DNA of 13,955 bases from F1-20-MAGs016 sp046086245 (GTDB taxonomy: Bacteria > Planctomycetota > Planctomycetia > Pirellulales > UBA1268). Positions within the stretch are counted from its first letter, which is position 1. Every line of letters starts with the position of its first letter. Positions 1 to 7,060 of this stretch are shown one piece after another. Where the stretch lies: NCBI GenBank assembly GCA_046086245.1, contig JBJSXB010000163.1, forward strand, positions 1 to 13,955. The letters run 5' to 3'. Below the pieces are notes generated by a model. That model was not told the DNA's origin and searched no databases. It worked only from the letters and a program-made list of their open reading frames with translations. Made by a program: the position numbers and the translations under genes.

Positions 1-998
1 TCCGCGGCGAGGGGGGCGACGACAACCTGTTTGGCGGTGCCGGCAACGATTTCGTCAACGGCGGCGCGGGGCGCGACAGCCTCAGTGGCGGCACCGGACA
101 GGATTCGCTCATCAGCCTGTTCGACGGCGGCTCACAGGCCAGCTCCAGCGACATGGTCAATGGCGGGCCCGGCCTCGACAACTACTGGTTCGAGGGCACC
201 GGCGACACCGTGCGGCTCGAGGCCGGCGAGCGGATCACGAGGGCCGCCGGCATCGTGGGGCGGGAGGAGCCGGGGCCGGGTGTGTTCACCTACCGCTCGT
301 TCGCCGGGCTGCCGCTGTTCCTCGACGGCGTGCCGAGCGTGGTGGATGTCGCCCAGGGAGTCGTGGGGAACTGCTGGTTCCTGGCGTCGCTCGGCGCGCT
401 GGTGCTCGAGAACCCGGACCGGATTCGCGAGCGGGTCACGGACCTCGGCAACGGCCGCTACCTGGTGGCGATCGGCAATGCCGTGCACCGGGTGAGTGCG
501 AACCTGCCGGTCAATGCCGACGGCAACGCCGTCTACGCATCGCCGACCGGCAACCGTGGCACGAGCCTGTGGGTGCCGATCATCGAGAAGGCGGCGGTGT
601 TCGGACGCACGGGCGCCCCGTACTTCGGTGCGGAGTACAGCGTGCTCAATCTTGGAACGTCCGGGCAGGCGTGGGGGGAGCTCCTCGGGTATCCCAACCA
701 GGACAAACGCCACTGGGGCAGCCCTGACGCGTTCGGGTGGCTCGTCAACCGGCTCAACGAGGGCAAGGCCGTGACGGTCGCGACGTTCCCGTGGGTCGGT
801 GGCCCGATCGTCGGACGGCACATCTACACGGTGATCAAGGCCGAGCTGATCGACGGCATCCCGCGGGTGGTTCTCTACAACCCCTGGGGAGATGACGGCG
901 GGACGCCGACGGACGGCGCTCCCCTGGACGGGTTCCTCGCCGTCGGCGACGACGTGGTCACCGACCAGATCTCGGAGATGGTCGCGGTGCTGGTGTAG
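1..998 (+). CDS. RTX-repeat calpain-family (C2) cysteine protease, 3' part
   Basis: Open from the left edge (frame starting at base 3) to a TAG at 996-998, so the N-terminus is missing. The first ~45 codons encode glycine/aspartate nonapeptides of the RTX (hemolysin-type Ca-binding) kind, such as GGAGNDFVN and GGAGRDSLS. These fold as a calcium-loaded beta-roll in secreted proteins. A papain-fold calpain domain follows. The catalytic Cys is in QGVVGNCWFLASLG (codon 372-374), with the oxyanion Gln six residues before it. The catalytic His is in GRHIYTV (codon 819-821) and the Asn in LYNPWG (codon 879-881). All three catalytic residues are present, so the enzyme should be active. Inference: an extracellular or surface protease whose RTX part gives calcium dependence and secretion. 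Substrate unknown. It converges with the FKBP gene downstream. The calpain assignment is firm; the total length cannot be judged. Confidence 0.88.
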   Translation, partial: RGEGGDDNLFGGAGNDFVNGGAGRDSLSGGTGQDSLISLFDGGSQASSSDMVNGGPGLDNYWFEGTGDTVRLEAGERITRAAGIVGREEPGPGVFTYRSFAGLPLFLDGVPSVVDVAQGVVGNCWFLASLGALVLENPDRIRERVTDLGNGRYLVAIGNAVHRVSANLPVNADGNAVYASPTGNRGTSLWVPIIEKAAVFGRTGAPYFGAEYSVLNLGTSGQAWGELLGYPNQDKRHWGSPDAFGWLVNRLNEGKAVTVATFPWVGGPIVGRHIYTVIKAELIDGIPRVVLYNPWGDDGGTPTDGAPLDGFLAVGDDVVTDQISEMVAVLV

Positions 999-1034
999 CC
1001 CACCCAGTGAAGCCCCCCCGGTGGACATGCTGCG

Positions 1035-1053
1035 CCGGCCGTCATGCGGCCGG
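1035..1053. terminator. Candidate bidirectional terminator hairpin
   Basis: Perfect 7-bp GC-only stem CCGGCCG / CGGCCGG around the loop TCATG, lying 37 bases after the protease stop and 34 bases beyond the end of the convergent FKBP gene. The position suits a shared terminator. Neither strand has a clear T tract after the stem, so it could instead be a transcript-end stabiliser or chance in GC-rich DNA. Confidence 0.4.
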
Positions 1054-1086
1054 AATTGGGCCATGGATGGCTTTGTCCACGTATAT

Positions 1087-1557
1087 TCAGCGCACTTCGA
1101 GCAGCTCGACGAGGAAGTGGAGCGTGGCGTCGGGCGGGATCACCGGCGGAGCGCCGCGCTTGCCGTAGCCGAGCTTGGCGGGGATGAGCAGCTCGATCAT
1201 CCCCCCCTTGCCCACCAGCTGCATGCCCTCTGTCCATCCGGGAATCACCCCCGACAACGGAAACTCGATCGTCTCGCCGCGCTTGTACGAGCTGTCGAAC
1301 ACCTTGCCGTCGTCGAGCCAGCCGTGGTAGTGGACCTTGACGGTGTTGCTCGACTTGGGGGCGATGCCGGGCCCCTTCCGCAGGATGCGGTATTGCAGCC
1401 CCGACGGGGTCGCCGTGAACGTCTTGGCGGCGTCGGCGTCGATCGCCCCGGCGCCCTCCGGAAGTTTGGGATGGGGCACTTCGGCGTCGGCGGCGTGCAC
1501 GGCGAACTCCGGAACGAGGAAGAGGGAGGCGACGAAAAGGCAGGCGAACAGGCGCAT
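1087..1557 (-). CDS. Exported FKBP-type peptidyl-prolyl cis-trans isomerase
   Basis: 156 residues. The N-terminus MRLFACLFVASLFLV...VHA-A is a Sec signal peptide, with cleavage likely after Ala22. The rest is one FKBP domain, about residues 48-155, which catalyses cis/trans isomerisation of X-Pro bonds to help exported proteins fold. The family's active-site residues are present: Tyr77, Phe87-Asp88 (VFDSS), Phe99, Val104-Ile105 and Trp108 (VIPGW), Tyr131 (LGYG), Ile140 (VIPP) and Phe148. I chose the ATG at 1557; an upstream GTG at 1587 would add ten residues and has no ribosome site, though neither start has a strong one. The short form with a ~25-residue linker resembles the lipoprotein/periplasmic FkpA and Mip-like enzymes without their dimerisation helices. 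Aminopeptidase P lies 79 bases upstream on the same strand, so cotranscription is possible. Family is certain; client proteins are unknown. Confidence 0.92.
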   Translation of the reverse strand: MRLFACLFVASLFLVPEFAVHAADAEVPHPKLPEGAGAIDADAAKTFTATPSGLQYRILRKGPGIAPKSSNTVKVHYHGWLDDGKVFDSSYKRGETIEFPLSGVIPGWTEGMQLVGKGGMIELLIPAKLGYGKRGAPPVIPPDATLHFLVELLEVR

Positions 1558-1636
1558 GGGGCGGGCTCCGCGGATGCGGCCGGTCACCGCGCCCGCGGGC
1601 GGGATCGCGTTCGGCCGGCGGCGAGTATAGCGGCCG

Positions 1637-2929
1637 TTACCTTGGCGCCGCGAGCAACCGCTCCACGTCGTCGGCTTCGATCGGCACGTGGCGGCAGAGA
1701 TCGACCGGGCCGGAGGCGGTCACGAGGACGTCGTTCTCCAGCCGCACGCCGATTCCCTCCTCGGGAATGTAGATGCCCGGCTCCACCGTCATGATCCAGC
1801 CGGGCTCGAACGGACCGTCCTGTGGGGCCAGGTCGTGCACCCCCAGGCCAAGCGAGTGGCCCAGACCGTGCATGAAGTAGCGGCGGCAGGCAGGCTCCTC
1901 CCAGCCGTCACGGGCCCGCTCCCCGGCGTTGATCAGTCCCAGGCCGACCAATTCGTCCGCCATGTCGACCTGCGCGGCGCGCTTCCAGTCGCGGATCCGC
2001 ATGCCGACGGTGGTCCGCGCGATCGATCGTTCGAGGACCCGTTTGACAGCGTCGTACACGGCCCGTTGCCGCGGGGTGAAGCGGCCGCTCACCGGATAGG
2101 TGCGGGTCAGGTCGGCGGCGTAATTGGCGTAGTTGGCCCCCACGTCGATGAGCACCAGGTCGCCGGAGCGGCACTCCTTGTCGTTGTCGAGGTAATGGAG
2201 CACGCAGGCGTTGCGTCCGGAACCGACGATCGGCTCGTAGGCCATCCGCGCCCGGCGCCGGGTGAACTCACCGATCAATTCGGCTTCGAGTTCGTGTTCC
2301 ATCACGCCGGGGCGGAGGATGGCGAGCACCCGCTCGAGTCCGGCGGCGGTGATGTCGATCGCCCGGCGGATCAACTCGATCTCCGCCTCCGACTTGACCG
2401 CCCGCAGGGCGCGCATCACCGGCTGCAGGCGCTCGTAGCGATGGAGCGGGTAGCGGCGCATCAGATCGCGTGCCATCCGCACGTCGCGCGGTTCGATCTC
2501 GGTGGTGCTGCGTTCGTGTTCGTTGGAGTCGATCCACACGCTGTCGCAATCACACAGCAACCCGTGGAGCACGCCCGGCAGATCGCCGAGCCAGCGGACG
2601 CGCGGGATGCCGGACAGCGTCGTGGCCCTGTCCTTGGAGAGCTTTTCCCCCTCCCAGGTTGCCAGCAGTTCGTTGGGCTGGCGGAGAAACAGCATCTCGC
2701 GCTGTGCCGGATCGATCGCGTCGGGGGCGAGCACGAGCACGCTCTCCTCCTGCTCGATCCCGGTCAGCCAGAAAAGGTCGGCGGCCGGGGCGAGCCGCAG
2801 CGTGCCGTCGCCGTTGGTGGGGAGGACGTCGGCAGCGTGGACGAGGGCCACGCTCCGCGGTGGGAGACGGCGCCGCAACCGGTCGCGGTTGGCGGAAAAC
2901 AGACCCGGGTCGATCGGCGCGTGCCGCAT
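1637..2929 (-). CDS. pepP: Xaa-Pro aminopeptidase (aminopeptidase P, M24B family)
   Basis: 430 residues, close to the usual ~440 of bacterial PepP. It removes the N-terminal residue from peptides whose second residue is proline, a cytoplasmic step in peptide recycling; no signal peptide is seen. Residues ~1-150 form the AMP_N domain (LFWLTGIEQEESVLVL) and ~175-425 the pita-bread catalytic domain. The five dinuclear metal ligands are visible: Asp262 (LIDVGA), Asp273 (ADLTRT), His358 (HGLGHSLG), Glu383 (TVEPGIYI) and Glu398 (VRLEND). His245 (VLHY) matches the substrate-binding His. The start at 2929 is fixed by GGAG six bases upstream of the ATG and by domain length. The frame stays open far upstream, but that stretch is low-complexity and overlaps the next gene, so it is not coding. 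The small membrane protein gene ends 104 bases upstream. Function is very secure. Confidence 0.95.
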   Translation of the reverse strand: MRHAPIDPGLFSANRDRLRRRLPPRSVALVHAADVLPTNGDGTLRLAPAADLFWLTGIEQEESVLVLAPDAIDPAQREMLFLRQPNELLATWEGEKLSKDRATTLSGIPRVRWLGDLPGVLHGLLCDCDSVWIDSNEHERSTTEIEPRDVRMARDLMRRYPLHRYERLQPVMRALRAVKSEAEIELIRRAIDITAAGLERVLAILRPGVMEHELEAELIGEFTRRRARMAYEPIVGSGRNACVLHYLDNDKECRSGDLVLIDVGANYANYAADLTRTYPVSGRFTPRQRAVYDAVKRVLERSIARTTVGMRIRDWKRAAQVDMADELVGLGLINAGERARDGWEEPACRRYFMHGLGHSLGLGVHDLAPQDGPFEPGWIMTVEPGIYIPEEGIGVRLENDVLVTASGPVDLCRHVPIEADDVERLLAAPR

Positions 2930-3033
2930 GGAAAGGCTCCGTGAACACGGGTCACGGGGCGGCCCCGCGCCTCCGTGGCGGGCCATGGTAGCAGCCGGTC
3001 GCGCTGCGGCGCCGACCCGCGCGGCCCGGTCGC

Positions 3034-3477
3034 TCAGCGGTACGCGGGGTAGAAGGGCTGGGCCGTCTGCTGCGGCGGATAGCCCTGCGGCGCGGCGGAT
3101 TGGTAGAGCGGTTGGGCCGACGGCTGATAGACCGGCGGCGCGGCCTGGGAGGGCGCCGAGGGTCCCCAGCCAGTCGCTGCCGCGGCCTGCGCGTCGGCCG
3201 GTGGCGCGGTGAGCTGCGCCGCGGCGCGCCGCGCCTCCAGTTCGACCTGCTGGCGCACCTGCGCCGCGCGGTCGGCATCGAAGGAGAACGTCGGCATCCC
3301 GTTGACCCAGCGGATCGAGAGCACACCGGTGGCGAGCAGGATCGGCACGAGGATCAGGAGCAACCGCGATCCCCAGCGGCTGGTGGCCACCTGTTGCACC
3401 GGGGCCGGCAGGCCGATGGTCGCCAGGCCGATCGCCTGCTGGGTCATGGACTTCTTCGTGGTCTTGCGCTTCGCCAT
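3034..3477 (-). CDS. Small single-span membrane protein with Pro/Gln/Tyr-rich tail
   Basis: 147 residues of no family I can name. In order: a basic N-terminus (MAKRKTTKKS, with KR/KK clusters), one hydrophobic helix at about residues 38-55 (LLLILVPILLATGVLSI), a charged, probably helical stretch rich in Arg/Glu/Gln/Ala (~68-90), then a low-complexity tail of Ala, Pro, Gln and Tyr (~91-147). The tail contains loosely repeated YQPSAQPLYQSAAP-like units and ends FYPAYR. The positive N-terminus predicts the tail to be outside the cytoplasm. The start is unambiguous: AGGAGG sits five to six bases before the ATG. That site lies inside a perfect hairpin, described separately. The gene lies between the DUF1501 gene and pepP on the same strand. 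Inference only: an envelope-anchored protein with a disordered sticky tail. Confidence 0.8.
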   Translation of the reverse strand: MAKRKTTKKSMTQQAIGLATIGLPAPVQQVATSRWGSRLLLILVPILLATGVLSIRWVNGMPTFSFDADRAAQVRQQVELEARRAAAQLTAPPADAQAAAATGWGPSAPSQAAPPVYQPSAQPLYQSAAPQGYPPQQTAQPFYPAYR

Positions 3478-3482
3478 CGCGA

Positions 3483-3507
3483 CCTCCTGGTTGCGGCTGC
3501 CAGGAGG
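3483..3507 (-). promoter_or_regulatory. Hairpin sequestering the ribosome binding site
   Basis: On the minus strand CCTCCTGG, a 9-base loop (CAGCCGCAA) and CCAGGAGG form a perfect 8-bp stem. The 3' arm is the Shine-Dalgarno sequence of the small membrane protein gene, which starts at 3477; the 5' arm imitates the 16S anti-Shine-Dalgarno. The folded form would hide the ribosome site, so translation could depend on an event that opens it, such as temperature, a ligand, a protein or a small RNA. The pairing is seen directly; regulation is inferred. Confidence 0.55.
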
Positions 3508-3524
3508 GATCGACCGGATGCCGG

Positions 3525-3570
3525 CGAGTGGTGCAACGGCGCTCGGCCGCGCGGCAGTCTCTACCACTCG
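3525..3570 (-). promoter_or_regulatory. Leader stem-loop with 8-bp perfect arms
   Basis: CGAGTGGT at 3525-3532 is exactly complementary to ACCACTCG at 3563-3570, enclosing a GC-rich interior that contains the palindrome GCCGCGCGGC (3546-3555). It lies 17 bases upstream, on the minus strand, of the hairpin that covers the ribosome site. It may belong to the same folded leader, or mark the end of the DUF1501 transcript. There is no T tract. Confidence 0.4.
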
Positions 3571-3576
3571 GCCCCC

Positions 3577-3596
3577 GCAAGCCCTGCGGTGCTTGC
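3577..3596 (-). terminator. Candidate terminator or leader hairpin after the DUF1501 gene
   Basis: GCAAGC (3577-3582) and GCTTGC (3591-3596) form a 6-bp stem with an 8-base loop, 75 bases past the DUF1501 stop on the minus strand. It is followed by a run of G, not T, so an intrinsic terminator is doubtful. It may be the first stem of the structured leader of the membrane protein gene. Confidence 0.3.
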
Positions 3597-3671
3597 CCAA
3601 TCCCCGCCACCGCACCGCGGGCCCGGTTTGCCAGCGATCGCCGGGGGACACGCCGTGCGGCCCCGCGGCGA

Positions 3672-5006
3672 TCACCCCGCGCCCGTGGCGGGCGCCGGTT
3701 CCGCCGGCGGCATGGCGAGCACCGCCGCGATCGGTTTGCCGCCGCCGCCGATCTTGAAGGGTCGCCCGTTGGGGGCGGTGAACTCGCGCTCGTAGGGCAG
3801 GCCCGCGGCGGCGGCGATGGTGGTGTTGAGATCGGCGACGCTCACGGGGTCGGTCGCCGGGGCATGACCGCGCTGGTCGCTCGAGCCGTGCACCACGCCA
3901 CCGCGGACGCCGCCGCCGGCGAGCACCGCCGAGAACACGCCGGGATGGTGGTCGCGACCGCCGTTCTCGTTGATCTTCGGCGTGCGGCCGAATTCCGACA
4001 CGAGGACCACGAGTGTCGTCGCGGCGTGGCCACGTTCGGCGAGATCGTCGAGCAGCGTGGCCATCGCGTCGTCGAGTTGGGCCACCTTGGCGGGCAGGTC
4101 GTCGAACAGTTCGCGGTGCATGTCCCAGCCGGTGAATTCCACCTCGACGAACCGCACACCCGCCTCCACCAGGCGCCGCGCGAGGAGGCATCCCTGCGCG
4201 AACGCGCCGTCGCCGTAGCGGCGGCGCATCGATTCCGGCTCGCGCGACAGGTCGAAGGCCCCGAGGTCGTCACTGCCGAGCAATCGCACGGCTTCCCGAA
4301 CCATCTGGTTGTAGGCCTCGACCTGCGGCCCGTCGTAGGTGCGGCGGAAGTCGCGGTCGATGCGCTCGGCGAGCGCCAGACGCCGCGAGAAGTTCTTCTC
4401 GGAGAGATACGCGGGCCGCCGGGTGTTCTCGAGGCCGAGCTTTGGGTCGGCCACCGGCACCGGGGCGAGCTTCGGGTCGAGGAAGCCGGCGCCGGGGTGC
4501 TCGTTGCCGTTGCCGACCAGCACGTAGCCGGGCAGTTCGCGGCTCGTCTTCCCCGCCGCGTGCAGCGCCCAGGCGCCGAGGGCGGGATGCTGGATGCTGC
4601 CCAGCGGTGCGTAGGCGGTGCGCATCGCGTACACGCCGGGCTCGTGGGCGCCGGTCTCGGTGAACACGCCGCGGATCACCGCCAGCCGGTCGGCCGCCGC
4701 GGCGAGCCGCGGCAAGCCCGCGCCGAACGACACGCCCGGCAGCGCCGTGCCGATGACCTTCGTCTCTCCCTGTTCCTCACGCCCCGGTTTGGGATCGAAG
4801 GTGTCGATGTGGCTCATCGCACCTTTCATGAACAGGCAGATGACGTTGACCGGCGGTCGCGCTGCCGCCGCCGCGTCGTCGGCCCACGTCGGTCGGCCGC
4901 CGAACAGGTCGAGGATGCCGACGCCGAGGCCCAGCCGGGCCGCATCGGCCAGCACGCGGCGCCGGGCGAGACGGTCGTCGATCAGCGGTGGAAGGCTGGG
5001 AATCAT
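3672..5006 (-). CDS. DUF1501 family exported protein
   Basis: 444 residues from the ATG at 5006. The N-terminal region carries a twin-arginine-like stretch (LARRRVLADAARLGLGVGIL, residues ~13-32), as usual for this family, so Tat export is likely. The body has the DUF1501 hallmarks: NVICLFMKGAMSHIDTFDPKPG near the start of the fold, then EFGRTPKINENGGRDHHPG, and DLNTTIAAAAGLP near the end. DUF1501 belongs to the alkaline phosphatase/sulfatase-like superfamily, but its reaction is not established. The PSCyt2/PSD1 gene immediately upstream is its standard planctomycete partner. That gene's TGA is 10 bases before the ATG, which suggests translational coupling, since no ribosome site is evident. 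A GTG at 5039 would add 11 residues and overlap the upstream gene. The C-terminus ends in a short Ala/Pro tail. Family assignment is secure; biochemical role unknown. Confidence 0.9.
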   Translation of the reverse strand: MIPSLPPLIDDRLARRRVLADAARLGLGVGILDLFGGRPTWADDAAAAARPPVNVICLFMKGAMSHIDTFDPKPGREEQGETKVIGTALPGVSFGAGLPRLAAAADRLAVIRGVFTETGAHEPGVYAMRTAYAPLGSIQHPALGAWALHAAGKTSRELPGYVLVGNGNEHPGAGFLDPKLAPVPVADPKLGLENTRRPAYLSEKNFSRRLALAERIDRDFRRTYDGPQVEAYNQMVREAVRLLGSDDLGAFDLSREPESMRRRYGDGAFAQGCLLARRLVEAGVRFVEVEFTGWDMHRELFDDLPAKVAQLDDAMATLLDDLAERGHAATTLVVLVSEFGRTPKINENGGRDHHPGVFSAVLAGGGVRGGVVHGSSDQRGHAPATDPVSVADLNTTIAAAAGLPYEREFTAPNGRPFKIGGGGKPIAAVLAMPPAEPAPATGAG

Positions 5007-5016
5007 CACGGCTGTG

Positions 5017-7017
5017 TCACTGGATGAAGAGGAATTCACGGGTGTTGAGCAGCGCCCAGATCACGTTGCCGATTCCGGTGAGACGGTCGTCGGCGGACGT
5101 GATCTCGGCGACCGCAAGGGCCCGGTCTTCCGCGTCGGGCCGCCGGGAAAGCACCGCCAGAAAAATCACGTCGACGGCCTTGCGCGGATCCTCGGCGGAG
5201 ATCTCGCGATGGATCACGCTGCCGCGTTCGAGCATCGCGTGCGTGATCGGCCCGTTGAACATCGCGAGCATCTGCGGGATCGTCGCCACCGTCCGCCCGC
5301 CCTCGATACTCTCGCGATCGCTTTGGCCGAACTGACGAAGGAAGTGACCCAGCGGCAGCGGGGTGGGCAATTCGCTCGCCCGTGCCAGCACCTGACCCTG
5401 GTACCCGTACTCCTTCACCATCTGGAGGCGTGTCTGTCGGGGACCGAAGGCGGCGAGAAACCGGCGGTAGGCCCGCTGCGCCTGGTCGAGCGAGACGCCA
5501 CCGATGAGATCGAGATCGGCGGCGGCGGCGTACGCTTCGGCGGCGGGGCGTTGGTAATCCCATGGATCGGCGGCGACGAGGGTGAGGATCGAATCCCACA
5601 ACTGTTCGGCGGTCATGCGCTTCAGCGCAGGGCCGGTGAAGGCGAACGGCGCGGCGCTCGTCGGATCGTGGATCACCGCGCGACGGGCGAACGACTCGGT
5701 GCTGACCAGCACCCGCACGTACTCGCGCAGGTCGAAGTCGAGTTCGAGCATCAGGTCGGTGAGGTGCTCGAGAAGTTCGGGGTGTGACGGCGGGTTGGCG
5801 GCGCGGAAGTCGTCGACGGGATTCACCAGACCGACGCCCATCACCTTTTTCCACAACCGGTTGGCGATCGTGCGGGCGAACTGCCGGTTGTCGCGGCCGG
5901 TCAGCCAGGCGGCGAAGCGATCCCGCCCGTCGGCGCCGGCCGCCTCCGACGGCACCTCGCCCCACAGCACCTTGGGGGGGACCACGTCGAGTGGCGCGGC
6001 GTCGTCGTAGGCATAATCGTGGGGCAGTTTCAGCGGCTCGTCACGATGGACGACCACGGCGCCGTTGGCCTGGAGGAACTGGATGAAGCCGTTGTCGACC
6101 TTGCCGTCGCGGGCTTCGCGGCGGGCTGCCACAACGAGGCCGCGGATCGACCGCGCCACCGTATCGGTGCGCAGCGCCTGCCGCTGCTCCTTGGAGAGCT
6201 TGCCGCCGAAGCCGGCGTGCGTGCCGGCGGTGAACGCCGCCAACTCGTAGAATTGGTGCTGCGTCCAGGAATCGAAGGGGTGGTCGTGGCACTGGGCGCA
6301 GCCGATCTGCGTGCCGAGGAACACGCGTACGGTGTTGTCGACGTAGGGCAGCGGCATGCCGACATCGCGCAATTGGTAGCCGACGGCGGGGTTCTCCCAT
6401 GCCTTGCCGTCGGCGGTGAGCATCTCGCGCACCCACTGGTCGAAGGGGCGATTGGCGGCGATCGATCGCTTCACCCAATCGAGATAGGGCTCGCAAAACA
6501 GGCTTCGCTGCGGTCGCTCGGTGAGGCGGAGGATGTCGGCCCAGTAGTTGTAGAAATGGCTGACGTAGTCGGGGCTCCCGAGCAACGCGTCGATCAACTC
6601 GGCGCGTTTGGCGGGATCACGGTCGGCGAGGAAGGCCGCCGTCTCGTCGCCGGTGGGGATGCGGCCGCCGAGTTCGAGGTGCATGCGGCGGACGTAGCGG
6701 GCGTCGTCGAGAGGCCGGCTCGCCTCGAGGCCCCGGGCGCGCCAACCCGCCTCGATCAAGCGGTCGATGTGCGCCGCCGCCGCGGCCACCGCGGGGCGCC
6801 GGTCGCGGTCGATCGGCGCGACGTCGATCGCCGGGGCGGACGGCGTGTCGGTCACCGCCTTGGGCAGTCGTGAGGGGGCAGCCGCGGCGGTGTTCCGCGG
6901 CTGCGGCTTGGCGCCGAACGACGCCGCGACAGGGGTCAGGCCCGCGGCTCCGAACACCAGCGCCGCCGCGATCAGTCGTCGGCGGAAGCCGTCGTGCGTG
7001 TGGCGATGCCCGGTCAT
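5017..7017 (-). CDS. PSCyt2/PSD1 (DUF1549 + DUF1553) exported protein
   Basis: 666 residues. A signal peptide (basic HTHDGFRRR, then LIAAALVFGAAGLTPVAA) is followed by a Pro/Ala linker to ~75. DUF1549 (PSCyt2) covers ~80-290, with HLELGGRIPTGDE, HFYNYWADILRL and the signature GCAQCHDHPFDSWTQHQFY. The CxxCH there (Cys240, Cys243, His244) has the form of a haem c site. DUF1553 (PSD1) covers ~365-645, with FARTIANRLWKKVMG and the closing LLNTREFLF. Unlike many relatives it lacks an N-terminal PSCyt1 cytochrome domain, so it is a short version. These proteins occur in large numbers in planctomycetes, nearly always beside DUF1501 as here; they are presumed periplasmic or surface proteins, with role unproven. 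The start ATG at 7017 has no clear ribosome site. The EF-hand gene ends 43 bases upstream, and the three genes probably form one operon. Confidence 0.92.
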   Translation of the reverse strand: MTGHRHTHDGFRRRLIAAALVFGAAGLTPVAASFGAKPQPRNTAAAAPSRLPKAVTDTPSAPAIDVAPIDRDRRPAVAAAAAHIDRLIEAGWRARGLEASRPLDDARYVRRMHLELGGRIPTGDETAAFLADRDPAKRAELIDALLGSPDYVSHFYNYWADILRLTERPQRSLFCEPYLDWVKRSIAANRPFDQWVREMLTADGKAWENPAVGYQLRDVGMPLPYVDNTVRVFLGTQIGCAQCHDHPFDSWTQHQFYELAAFTAGTHAGFGGKLSKEQRQALRTDTVARSIRGLVVAARREARDGKVDNGFIQFLQANGAVVVHRDEPLKLPHDYAYDDAAPLDVVPPKVLWGEVPSEAAGADGRDRFAAWLTGRDNRQFARTIANRLWKKVMGVGLVNPVDDFRAANPPSHPELLEHLTDLMLELDFDLREYVRVLVSTESFARRAVIHDPTSAAPFAFTGPALKRMTAEQLWDSILTLVAADPWDYQRPAAEAYAAAADLDLIGGVSLDQAQRAYRRFLAAFGPRQTRLQMVKEYGYQGQVLARASELPTPLPLGHFLRQFGQSDRESIEGGRTVATIPQMLAMFNGPITHAMLERGSVIHREISAEDPRKAVDVIFLAVLSRRPDAEDRALAVAEITSADDRLTGIGNVIWALLNTREFLFIQ

Positions 7018-7060
7018 GGTGGAATCACGTGGTGGAGGGGAACCGAGCCGCGACGATCGG

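Noticed and set aside
1688..2944. Long plus-strand frame opposite aminopeptidase P
   Set aside because: Aminopeptidase P has all its metal ligands on the minus strand; the antisense product has no motif.
2955..2967. Small hairpin CGGGG-CGG-CCCCG between the membrane protein gene and pepP
   Set aside because: Only five pairs with a three-base loop in very GC-rich sequence and no T tract; not distinguishable from chance.
3488..3579. tRNA-like stretch on the minus strand: CCGAGTGGTAGAG like a Ser/Leu D-arm, GGTCGATCCC like a T-arm, ending CCGCAACCA, total 92 bases
   Set aside because: Only five of seven acceptor pairs form, no 5-bp T-stem flanks the T-loop-like part, and no 7-base anticodon loop can be drawn. 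The bases are better explained by the perfect 8-bp hairpins.
2930..3610. In-frame upstream extension of the aminopeptidase P frame
   Set aside because: The added sequence is Arg/Pro/Gly-rich, covers the small membrane protein gene in another frame, and the start at 2929 has a good ribosome site and fits family length.
3528..5027. Plus-strand frame of about 500 codons opposite the DUF1501 gene
   Set aside because: No signal peptide or domain, and composition typical of an antisense GC-rich frame.
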